Shown here piece by piece: positions 42,056 through 49,130 of a DNA stretch of 64,000 nt. How positions within the stretch are numbered: the first letter of the stretch is position 1; each line of letters opens with the position of its first letter. Origin of the DNA: Micromonospora zingiberis (lineage in GTDB: Bacteria > Actinomycetota > Actinomycetes > Mycobacteriales > Micromonosporaceae). The translations under genes and the position numbers were made by a program. The notes under the pieces are model-generated. The model was not told where the DNA came from. It saw nothing but the letters and a program-made list of their open reading frames with translations, and did no database searches. Location of the stretch: positions 1-64,000 of the forward strand of contig NZ_SJJR01000027.1 in NCBI RefSeq assembly GCF_004331455.1. The letters run 5' to 3'.

Positions 42056-42424
42056 GATGAGTTCACGCCTTCCGTTCGGGGGTGTGCGGCACGGATCAAC
42101 CTGCTGGGATCGCGGTGCCACATCAGGGGAAAAGAACGCCCTGGCAGGGGGGTGCTCGGGCGTTCGGAGGGTGTAACGATCCCGGCCGGCCCGGCATTCC
42201 GGGGCCCAGGTTCCGGGGCTGGCCCGCTCGGCGTACGTGAAGCGCCTGCGGTATGCCATGTTCAACGACCCGGGGTCGGCCATCATTCCGTCACCGGGGC
42301 CGGCGATCCGGACATCGCGCGCCATACCGGATCATCGGAGCAGTCGTCGTCGGCCGTCGAGGCGTTCAACGCCGATATACCCGATTCGCCGGTCCCGGCC
42401 GGCGAACCCAAGCGAACCCTCCGG
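42056..42424. other. intergenic/leader region of the protease gene
   Basis: 369 bases between the protease start and the stop of an upstream lipoprotein gene on the same strand. Apart from the hairpin at 42134-42165 I see no other structure. An upstream in-frame extension of the protease is open but has no ribosome site and would bury the signal peptide, so I treat it as untranslated. Confidence 0.55.
42134..42165 (-). terminator. terminator-like hairpin with T run, possible attenuator
   Basis: On the minus strand GAACGCCC, 16 bases, GGGCGTTC, then TTTT. The loop contains CCCCCC. It lies 79 bases upstream of the protease ATG and 260 bases past the preceding lipoprotein stop. It either ends the lipoprotein transcript or controls read-through into the protease gene. 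Confidence 0.6.
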
Positions 42425-42979
42425 TCAGTCGGTGCCGAGGTTGCTCACGGTGCCGAACAGCGCAATGGTGTGCTCGGTGTCGCATTCGGGTGGTACCGGC
42501 GGATGCAGCCTGGTCGGCGGAGCTTCGGTCGGCGTGGTGTCCCCATAACCCCCGCTGCCGGAGATGTGGTCGCCGACGGCTATCGCGCCGACCTCAGGCA
42601 CATGTACGCCATCTGTGCCGTCGGTGCGCAGCGTGACCGTGGGCGGCCAGACCACCACGTGTGACCGTAGCTGGGCGTCCCGCATGACCAGGCAACCGCC
42701 GTCGCCGATCGCCAGCTGACCGCGCAGCGCCGCCAGAAGATGCACTTCGGTGGCTGCGACCAGCGTCTGGAAGCCGTCCCCCGTGAGGATCCTGCCGCCA
42801 ACGCTGCTCGGGTCGGCGACCAGCTCGGAGGTCGACGTGGTCGCCGGAGCATCTCCGGCCAGTTCACGGTCGCCGGCACAGCCGACCAGGGCCATCAGTA
42901 GGGCGGCGGTGAGCGCGGCAACGGCCTGCCGCGGATCAACCAGCCGATCACCCTCAAGGGCGACAGCGATCCGAACCAT
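42425..42979 (-). CDS. putative lipoprotein, unknown function
   Basis: 184 residues from the ATG at 42979. A signal with lipobox LVGC near residue 34 predicts a surface lipoprotein. The mature part has strands such as LAIGDGGCLVMRD and VVWPPTVTLRTDG, and a Thr/Pro-rich end with a Cys in PPECDTEHT that may pair with the Cys in GGCLV. No family recognised. Only the extracytoplasmic location is well supported. Confidence 0.65.
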   Translation of the reverse strand: MVRIAVALEGDRLVDPRQAVAALTAALLMALVGCAGDRELAGDAPATTSTSELVADPSSVGGRILTGDGFQTLVAATEVHLLAALRGQLAIGDGGCLVMRDAQLRSHVVVWPPTVTLRTDGTDGVHVPEVGAIAVGDHISGSGGYGDTTPTEAPPTRLHPPVPPECDTEHTIALFGTVSNLGTD

Positions 42980-43112
42980 GCGGCCAGTAAAACCGGTGCA
43001 AACCGGTCGCGCAATCCTGCTCTGCCGCGTGTTTCCGCTGGTCAACCCGATGCATCTCGTGGCGCTCCGGCCTGCGGCTGGTCGCCCTGAACCCCGGCCA
43101 CGTGCTCGTGCG

Positions 43113-43187
43113 CTAGGTTCTGTCTCGCGGATCTTGGTACAAAACGGCCCCCATCAGGGCCGTCCCGTACCAAGATCCGCGGCTAGG
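43113..43187 (-). repeat. 75-bp palindromic element, copy 2 (inverted)
   Basis: Read on the minus strand it begins CCTAGCCGCGG and ends GAGACAGAACCTAG, exactly as copy 1. Arms at 43126-43149 and 43158-43181 pair over 24 bases, with three G-T wobbles. Differences from copy 1 lie mostly in the inner stem and loop and preserve pairing. It sits at the 5' edge of the LamG fragment. Confidence 0.95.
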
Positions 43188-43205
43188 AGAGGGCGGCCGA
43201 CCAGC

Positions 43206-43952
43206 GTGGTTGGACTGCGGCGTGGACGAGCAACGCAGCCAGCGGCCACAACGGCGCAGGCACTGGCGCGACCAGGCGGCCAGGTACGACGTGCCCACTC
43301 CCACGACTTGCTGGAGGGCTCGGCCAGCGACACGCCGACCTATCTGTCCGACTGGTCGGGCAACGGCCATGACCTGACCATCACCGGCCCGTACGGCTGG
43401 ACGCGGGATCGGGCCTTCAGCCGGGACGGCGCCCTGAAGCTGGAGCTCGCGAACGACTCGTGCGGGCAGACGGCCGGCCCGGTGCTGCGTACGGACGCCT
43501 CGTTCACGGTGGCCGCGTGGGTGATGCTGGAGTCGACCACCGGCCAGCATGTGGTCGTGTCGCAGGCCGCCAAGAAGCGAGGTGGCTTCCACCTCGAATA
43601 CCACCCCGACGCCGACCGTTGGCAGTTCGGACTGCCGTCGAAGGGCCAGGGTGCCGCCGTACGCTGGCACACCGTCGCCTCGCAGCAGCCGCCGGAGCTC
43701 GGCAGGTGGACGCACCTCGCGGGGGTGTACGACGCCGCCGCCGGCAAGGTGCGCCTCTACGTCGACGGCGTGCCGCAGGGGGAGGCCGATGGCCCGCGCA
43801 CTCCGTGGATGGCGGACGGGCCCACGCTGATCGGCTGCACCGGCACCACCAAGGGACGCCGGTCGGCGCCGCTCGGCGGTGCCGTCGATGACGTACGCCT
43901 GTGGTCGTTCACCGTCCACCCGGACCGTCTTCGCGACCTCGCCGCAGCCTGA
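43206..43952 (+). pseudogene. LamG/concanavalin-like domain fragment, 5'-truncated
   Basis: From about 43305 the frame encodes a full LamG jelly-roll: SDWSGNGHDLTITG, GALKLELAND, LRTDASFTVAAWVMLE, GGFHLEYHPDADRWQF, WTHLAGVYDAAAGKVRLYVDG and GAVDDVRLWSFTV. Such domains normally sit at the end of large secreted glycan-binding proteins with signal peptides. Here there is no signal, no ribosome site and no convincing start; the in-frame GTG at 43206 is a guess. The 75-bp element lies just upstream. Most likely a gene remnant, though a short intracellular protein cannot be excluded. Confidence 0.6.
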
Positions 43953-43962
43953 GGACTTCCTT

Positions 43963-43996
43963 CATGGCCGGGCCACCCATCGGATGCCCGGCCATG
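43963..43996 (+). terminator. hairpin after the LamG fragment
   Basis: CATGGCCGGGC and GCCCGGCCATG, perfect 11-bp arms around a 12-base loop, 11 bases past the LamG stop. Confidence 0.75.
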
Positions 43997-44079
43997 ATCG
44001 TGCGGTGCGGCTGTCAGCGACGCTTACCCCTGCCCAACAGCAGGAACCCCACGAGAATCTGCGCGGGGCGTCGCCGTAC

Positions 44080-44805
44080 TCAGTGGCAGTGTGACGCCTG
44101 TGCGTCCTGGACCGGCGTGGCCTGCGGGCGGGTCCACTGCGCGGTCGGCCGGCCGTCCCTGCGCCAGAAGCTGTACGTGGCGTCCTGCGGCCAGCCTTCG
44201 GGGGAGTCCTCCCAGACCTCCTGGCGGCCGTAGGCGGTCATGTCGAGCAGCTTGAGTGAGCCCATGATCGCCTCGACGCCGCGGCCGGTCGTCTCGTAGG
44301 TGAGGAAGACCCGGTCGCCCTGGCGCAGGTAGCAGGCGATGGCGCCGCTGTCGGCGAAGGCCGGCTCATCGACGCCGTACGTCGAATACCAGGGGTGGGT
44401 GTAGCCCATGAACTCCCGGTACGGTGCGATCTCCTCGAACGGCCCCTCGCAGAAGACGGCGAACGTGATGCCGCGTTCCTCAAGGTAGACCGCGTTGTGG
44501 AAGTTCCAGATGCTGATCGTGCAGCCCTCGCACTGCTCCTCGTACGGCTTGCCGAGGTGCCACATGTGCTTGTAGACCACCAGTTGGTCGCGGCCCTCGA
44601 AGATGTCGAGCAGCGAGGTCAGGCCCCGCTCACCGGCGAGCTTGACGGGCTTGATCTCGGTCATCGGCAGACGGCGGCGAGCGGCGGCGATCGCGTCACC
44701 CTCGCGGGTGTGGGCCTTCTCGCGGGGGAGGAGAGCGTCCCGCTCCCGAAGCCAGGTTTCGCGGTCGACGATGGGCGGGACGGGGCTGCTGTCGATGCTC
44801 TCCAT
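44080..44805 (-). CDS. DUF899 (thioredoxin-like) family protein
   Basis: 241 residues. DUF899 landmarks: WLRERDALLPREKAHTREGDAIAAARRRLP, VYKHMWHLGK, the CEGCTISIW redox-like CxxC pair, FAVFCEGPFEEI and the GYTHPWYST box, ending with a WRRDGRP segment. These proteins have a thioredoxin fold; the biochemical role is unknown. It is divergent from an HxlR regulator with 70 bases between starts, so it is probably the regulator's target and may respond to redox or electrophile stress. Confidence 0.9.
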   Translation of the reverse strand: MESIDSSPVPPIVDRETWLRERDALLPREKAHTREGDAIAAARRRLPMTEIKPVKLAGERGLTSLLDIFEGRDQLVVYKHMWHLGKPYEEQCEGCTISIWNFHNAVYLEERGITFAVFCEGPFEEIAPYREFMGYTHPWYSTYGVDEPAFADSGAIACYLRQGDRVFLTYETTGRGVEAIMGSLKLLDMTAYGRQEVWEDSPEGWPQDATYSFWRRDGRPTAQWTRPQATPVQDAQASHCH

Positions 44806-44875
44806 GCTGGTACTTTAAACATAGTTGGTGCTCGTGTGAAGAGACTCGTGCACCGTGTCAAGAGGGCGGCTACCG

Positions 44876-45553
44876 ATGCCTGTCAAGCGGACCTACGCCC
44901 ATCTCGGTGACGCCTGCCGGGCGGCGAACGCCCTCGACCTGGTCGGCGACCGCTGGGCGCTGATCGTCGTACGCGAACTGATCCTCGGGCCCAAACGCTT
45001 CGTGGACCTGCACGAGGCGGCTCGTGGCATCACCCCGGCCGTGCTCAGCGACCGGCTCAGGTCGCTACAGCAGGCCGGCATCGTCGAGCAGGTGACGCTC
45101 ACCGATCTCGCGCGCACCCGCGCGTACGTCGCCACCGAGTGGGGTCGTGGGCTGGAGACCGTCCTGGCGGCCCTCGGGCAGTGGTATTTCGCCGGCCCGG
45201 CCCCGGACACCCACGGCGGCATGACCCCCGACGCGACGATCCTCGCCATGCGCGCCATGGCGCCGCCCGCCCCCACCGACCTGCCGCCGACCGCCCTTCA
45301 CCTGTACGACGCCCGCCGGCCCGACCCGCCGCTGCGCCAATACCACCTGACCGCCGTCGACCAGGTCCTGAAGATCCGCGCCGGAGCCGCCCAGGAACCG
45401 GCGGTCACCGTGACCACCGAGTCGACGGTCTGGAGCGAGGTGCTCTTCGGCGGCCTGCCCCTCGCCGACGCCGAGCGCGACGGGGCCCTCCGCGTCGACG
45501 GCGACCGGCACACGATCGAACGGGTCGTCGGGCTGTACGCCGCTTCGGCGTAA
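44876..45553 (+). CDS. HxlR-family transcriptional regulator
   Basis: 225 residues from the ATG at 44876. The MarR-like HxlR domain (about 1-105) shows YAHLGDACRAANALDLVGDRWALIVVREL, RFVDLHEAARGITPAVLSDRLRSLQQAGIV and EWGRGL. The extra C-terminal 110 residues resemble an SCP2-like sterol-carrier fold (AVTVTTESTVWSEVLFGG), seen in a subset of HxlR proteins and probably ligand-binding. The shared AT-rich spacer around TACTTTAAACATAGT (44812-44826) should hold the operator. Confidence 0.9.
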   Translation: MPVKRTYAHLGDACRAANALDLVGDRWALIVVRELILGPKRFVDLHEAARGITPAVLSDRLRSLQQAGIVEQVTLTDLARTRAYVATEWGRGLETVLAALGQWYFAGPAPDTHGGMTPDATILAMRAMAPPAPTDLPPTALHLYDARRPDPPLRQYHLTAVDQVLKIRAGAAQEPAVTVTTESTVWSEVLFGGLPLADAERDGALRVDGDRHTIERVVGLYAASA

Positions 45554-45565
45554 CTCGGCGTGTTC

Positions 45566-45587
45566 GCCCGGCGCTAACGCGCCGGGC
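45566..45587. terminator. hairpin embedding the stop codon of the TAP-like hydrolase
   Basis: GCCCGGCGC-TAAC-GCGCCGGGC, a perfect 9-bp stem with a 4-base loop, between convergent genes. The minus-strand hydrolase stop codon (45574-45576) is at the stem-loop junction, so the stem includes its last codons. Confidence 0.75.
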
Positions 45588-47157
45588 AGCGCTTCCCTTC
45601 GGCTGGCACGGTGAGGTCGATCAGGTAGGCGTCGACGGCTTCGGTGATGCACGGGGTCTGTGGGTACGCCGTGTGCCCCTCGCCCTCCCAGGTGAGCACC
45701 CGGCCGACGCCGAGCATCTCGGCCAGCGCCGGGGTCTGCTCGTACGGCGTGGCCGGGTCGCCGGTGGTGCCGACGACCAGGATCGGCGGTGCACCATCGG
45801 CGCGGCCGGTGGGGTAGGGGTCGCTGCCGCCGGGCCACTCGGTGCAGGAGATCAGGCCGTTGGCCAGGGCGGGGCCGAACAGCGGGTACTGCGCCCGCCA
45901 CTGGGACTGCAACTGGCGGATCCGGTCCAGGCCGGGCCGTTCCTCCTCGTCGGCGCAGTTGATCGCCGAGTTGGCGTCGAACAGGTTGCTGTAGTGGCCG
46001 TTCTCGTCGCGGTCGGTGTAGTTGTCGGCGAGACGGAACACGCCCTCCGGATTGCCCGCCTCCAGTTGGTCGATGGCCCGGGCCAACTCCTGCCAGCCGG
46101 TTTCCGTGTAGAGCGACGAGATGACCGCGTAGAAGACCCAGCCGGCGGTGGCTTCCCGACCGTCGGCGGAGCGGGCCGGGGACACCTTGGCCTTGTCGAT
46201 GGCGGAGATGACCGCCGCGCGGGCGTCCGGGGCGATCGGGCAGCGGGCGGCGTTGGCCGCGCACCACCGGGTGAAGTTGTCGAAGGCCCGCTCGAAGCCC
46301 TTGGCCTGGCTCTCCGAACCTTCGACCAGACTCTGCCGGGGGTCGACCGCGCCGTCGAGCACCAGCGCCCGGACCCGCTGCGGGAACAGTTGGGCGTACG
46401 TGGCGCCGAGCAGCGTGCCGTACGAGTAGCCCAGGTAGCTGAGCTTGTCGTCGCCGACGGCCGCGCGGATCGCGTCCATGTCCCGGGCAGCCTGCTCGGT
46501 GCCGTACAGCGGCAGTTGGTCGCCGTACTTGTCGCCGCAGCCCTGGCCGATGCGCTTGGCGAGGGTGACGAGCCCGTCGAAGGACTCCTGGCTCTCCGGG
46601 TCGGGGTCGTAGCCGAAGACGGCGTCGAGGTCGGCGTCGGAGATGCACTTCACCGGGCTGGACCGGGCCACCCCGCGCGGGTCGAAGCCGACGATGTCGA
46701 AGCGCTCCAGGATGCTGTCGGGCAGGCCGCCGTACTGCTCGCCGAAGGAGAGGTAGACGGCGGTGTCGACGCCCGAGCCGCCGGGGCCGCCCGGGTTGAC
46801 CAGCAGCGAACCGATCCGGTCGCGCTGCTTGGTGGAACGGGCCCGGATCAGGGCGATCTCGAAGGTCTGGCCAGCGCCGGGACCGGCCGTGGCGCCGCTA
46901 CCACCGGCCCAGTCGCGCGGAACCTGGATCCGGGTGCACTCGTACCGCATCTGCGGTGCGCCCCGCCCGACCACCTCGTCGGCCACCTCGGGGCAGGCCT
47001 GCCAGGTCGGCGCCGTGCCCGGCGCGGCGGCCTCCGGCTCGGCGTCGGTGCGCGGGGCGAACGACGGCAGGGTGCAACCGGCGGCGACGACTGCGGCGAC
47101 GGTCAGACCGGCCAGGGTGAGCCGCCGGCGACGGGTCCGGTCGGGAGTACGGGTCAC
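45574..47157 (-). CDS. secreted TAP-like alpha/beta hydrolase (tripeptidyl aminopeptidase family), lipoprotein
   Basis: 527 residues. Signal peptide with RRRR, hydrophobic core and lipobox VAAGC at Cys28. The hydrolase domain has the oxyanion strand LLVNPGGPGGSG, nucleophile Ser in YLGYSYGTLLG, Asp in VVGTTGDPATPY and His in WEGEGHTAYP, followed by the TAP-like C-terminal domain with a disulfide-type CITEAVDAYL...KRC end. The family removes N-terminal tripeptides or hydrolyses esters outside the cell. It begins close to the ligase gene's end (34-base gap), same strand. Confidence 0.9.
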   Translation of the reverse strand: MTRTPDRTRRRRLTLAGLTVAAVVAAGCTLPSFAPRTDAEPEAAAPGTAPTWQACPEVADEVVGRGAPQMRYECTRIQVPRDWAGGSGATAGPGAGQTFEIALIRARSTKQRDRIGSLLVNPGGPGGSGVDTAVYLSFGEQYGGLPDSILERFDIVGFDPRGVARSSPVKCISDADLDAVFGYDPDPESQESFDGLVTLAKRIGQGCGDKYGDQLPLYGTEQAARDMDAIRAAVGDDKLSYLGYSYGTLLGATYAQLFPQRVRALVLDGAVDPRQSLVEGSESQAKGFERAFDNFTRWCAANAARCPIAPDARAAVISAIDKAKVSPARSADGREATAGWVFYAVISSLYTETGWQELARAIDQLEAGNPEGVFRLADNYTDRDENGHYSNLFDANSAINCADEEERPGLDRIRQLQSQWRAQYPLFGPALANGLISCTEWPGGSDPYPTGRADGAPPILVVGTTGDPATPYEQTPALAEMLGVGRVLTWEGEGHTAYPQTPCITEAVDAYLIDLTVPAEGKRCPAR

Positions 47158-47191
47158 GAGTGAGCCTCCGTGATCGGGGTCGACGGCCGGG

Positions 47192-48292
47192 TCAGTCGGA
47201 CCCCACCGTCACCGCTGGGTCGCCCCGCAGGACCTGGTCCACGTCGAACCGCACCGGCCGGTCAAGTTGATCGTATCGGCAGGAGCGCGGGTCGCGGTCG
47301 GGCCGCCAGCGGACGAAGCGCGCGGTGTGCCGGAACCGGTCACCCTCCATCGCGTCGTACGCCACCTCGACCACCAGTTCGGGGCGCAGCGGCTCCCATT
47401 CCAGGTTTTTCGTGCCGGTCCACCGGCTGACCCCGCCGGGGATGCGTTGGCCGCGCTCGTGGTCGCCGTGCACCCACGGGTGCTCGCCCCCGATGTCGCG
47501 GTAGGGGGCCAACTCCTCCAGCAACTCGGCGCGGCGGGCCATGGTGAACGAGGCGCTCACCCCGATGTGGTGCAACACCCCGGCGTCGTCGTAGAGGCCG
47601 AGCAGCAGCGAGCCGACCACCGGGCCGGACTTGTGCCAGCGGAACCCGGCGACCACCGCGTCGGCGGTGCGGGCGTGCTTGACCTTGAACATGAGCCGCT
47701 TGCCCGGCTCGTACGGCAGGTCGGCGGGCTTGGCGATCAGGCCGTCGAGCCCTGCCCCCTCGAACACGTCGAACCAGCGGCGGGCGGTGTCGGCGTCGGT
47801 GGTGATCTGGGTGACGTGCACCGGGGGTCGCACCCCAGCCAGCGCCTGCTCCAACCGGGCACGGCGGGCCGGGTAGGGCACGTCGAGCAGGCTCTCGCCG
47901 TCGAGGGCGAGCAGGTCGAAGGCGACGAAGTCGGCCGGGGTGGTGTCGGCGAGCAGCTTCACCCGGGACGCGGCCGGATGGATGCGCTGGGCCAACAACT
48001 CGAAGTCGAGCCGGGGCGCCGCGTCCGGGCCGTCGCGGCGGATCACGATCAGCTCGCCGTCGACCGCGCAGCGCGCCGGCAGCTGCCGGCGGGCCTGCTC
48101 GACCACCTCGGGAAAATAGCGGGTCATCGTCTTGCCGCCCCGGCTGGCCAGCTCCACCTCGTCACCGTCGCGGAAGACGATGCAGCGGAAACCGTCCCAC
48201 TTGGGCTCGTACGTCATCCCCGGCCCGGTCGGAATCGACGCGACGCTGCGCGCCAGCATCGGCTCCACCGGCGGATTGATCGGCAGGTCCAC
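47192..48292 (-). CDS. ATP-dependent DNA ligase (LigC/LigD ligase-domain type)
   Basis: 366 residues from the GTG at 48292 (a TTG 12 bases upstream is possible). Nucleotidyltransferase motif I has the adenylated Lys31 in EPKWDGFRC; motif III FDLLALDG, motif IV DGLIAKP and motif V FKVKH follow. The OB-fold domain includes VGVSASFTMARR and ends FVRWRPDRDP. No polymerase or 3'-phosphoesterase domain is fused. It seals DNA nicks, probably in NHEJ together with the separate polymerase at 36161. Promoter lies between it and the divergent small gene at 48428. Confidence 0.93.
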   Translation of the reverse strand: MDLPINPPVEPMLARSVASIPTGPGMTYEPKWDGFRCIVFRDGDEVELASRGGKTMTRYFPEVVEQARRQLPARCAVDGELIVIRRDGPDAAPRLDFELLAQRIHPAASRVKLLADTTPADFVAFDLLALDGESLLDVPYPARRARLEQALAGVRPPVHVTQITTDADTARRWFDVFEGAGLDGLIAKPADLPYEPGKRLMFKVKHARTADAVVAGFRWHKSGPVVGSLLLGLYDDAGVLHHIGVSASFTMARRAELLEELAPYRDIGGEHPWVHGDHERGQRIPGGVSRWTGTKNLEWEPLRPELVVEVAYDAMEGDRFRHTARFVRWRPDRDPRSCRYDQLDRPVRFDVDQVLRGDPAVTVGSD

Positions 48293-48427
48293 GGCGTCAG
48301 TCAACCAGACGCCACCGACACCGGTGAGGCAGATCACTGCTGGCCGGTGGGCGGCGTGTCCGCCGACGGGCCGTCGCAGCTCGCCTGGCCGCTTCGTAAA
48401 ACCGCAGGTCAGAGCTACTTTCGCGGG

Positions 48428-48640
48428 GTGCCGGAGTGGGTGTGCGGGTGCTGCGGACGGTGGCGGGTCAGCGTCGAGACGATCCGGGGCCGGCAGGTCT
48501 ACCGGCTGGTGCACCGCTATCCCCGGCGCTTCGGTGGCGGCGACAACGTGCTCGGTGAGGTGGGCACGGTGGCCGAGTTGGCGGCGTTGCTGCGGCAGTG
48601 GAGCCCATTGACTCTGGCCGATCTGCGGGAGGCTGGCTGA
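48428..48640 (+). CDS. small Cys-containing actinobacterial protein
   Basis: 70 residues from the GTG at 48428. VPEWVCGCCGRWRVSVE has a CxCC metal-type knuckle, then GRQVYRLVHRYPRRFGG and a helical end VAELAALLRQWSPLTLADL. Codon-position GC is high, supporting coding. The ribosome site is weak. I recall similar short proteins in actinomycetes but no function. Confidence 0.6.
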   Translation: MPEWVCGCCGRWRVSVETIRGRQVYRLVHRYPRRFGGGDNVLGEVGTVAELAALLRQWSPLTLADLREAG

Positions 48641-49130
48641 GGCCGCGCCGGGCGGCGCTTCGGAATCTCCGTTGCCCGGGTCGAGTGATCCGGGCTGATT
48701 GTTGTGGCGGCCCAAGCAGGCCGCGATTGGTCGTCTGAATCGGCATCTTCCGATGGCCGTACGGCCAAGATTTTCCGTGCAGTTCACGCAAAAGCCATCA
48801 AATTCACCGACGTCTGTTGCGGCCAGGTGTCATGGCCGGTGACTTCAGCCGACCGTGCTGTTAGCGTCAGCCAGCCGCTGTCCGGTAGGGCGAGAACCTA
48901 CCGGCGCTCGTGCGTCGGCAGCCGAGCCCGCCTGAGCGTGGTGCTGCCCGTCGTAACACGGGCGCCAGAACCGCCTCGCGCTCTGGCAGTGGTACACGGG
49001 GATGTGGTGGGCTGGTGATCGGCGAACTGGCATGCGTAGGTCGAGGGCCGCGCAGTGTCAACGGTTCGGCGACCGATCCGTTGACGGACCCGTGGCCAGC
49101 GCCGACCGCTTGAGGAAAAGGTATGATCAG
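48641..49130. other. intergenic region with two perfect hairpins
   Basis: 490 bases before the GT2-TagF gene, with noticeably lower GC around 48768-48810, a likely promoter area. CCGGTAGG-N7-CCTACCGG (48882-48904) and GTCAACGG-N13-CCGTTGAC (49057-49085) are perfect 8-bp inverted repeats. The second is about 45 bases upstream of the start codon and could be an operator or leader hairpin. Open frames here have no ribosome site. Confidence 0.55.

Noticed and set aside
42134-42165. 6C RNA, because the hairpin loop contains six C residues
   Set aside because: The 6C RNA has two such hairpins; only one is present and it is followed by a T run, so a terminator fits better.
42056-42424. c-di-AMP (ydaO) riboswitch before the secreted protease
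   Set aside because: Cell-wall hydrolase genes in actinomycetes often have it, but the conserved core segments of that riboswitch are not recognisable here.
38880-43187. Prophage or integrative element
   Set aside because: No integrase, replication, packaging or transfer gene and no tRNA attachment site is seen; only small palindromic elements.
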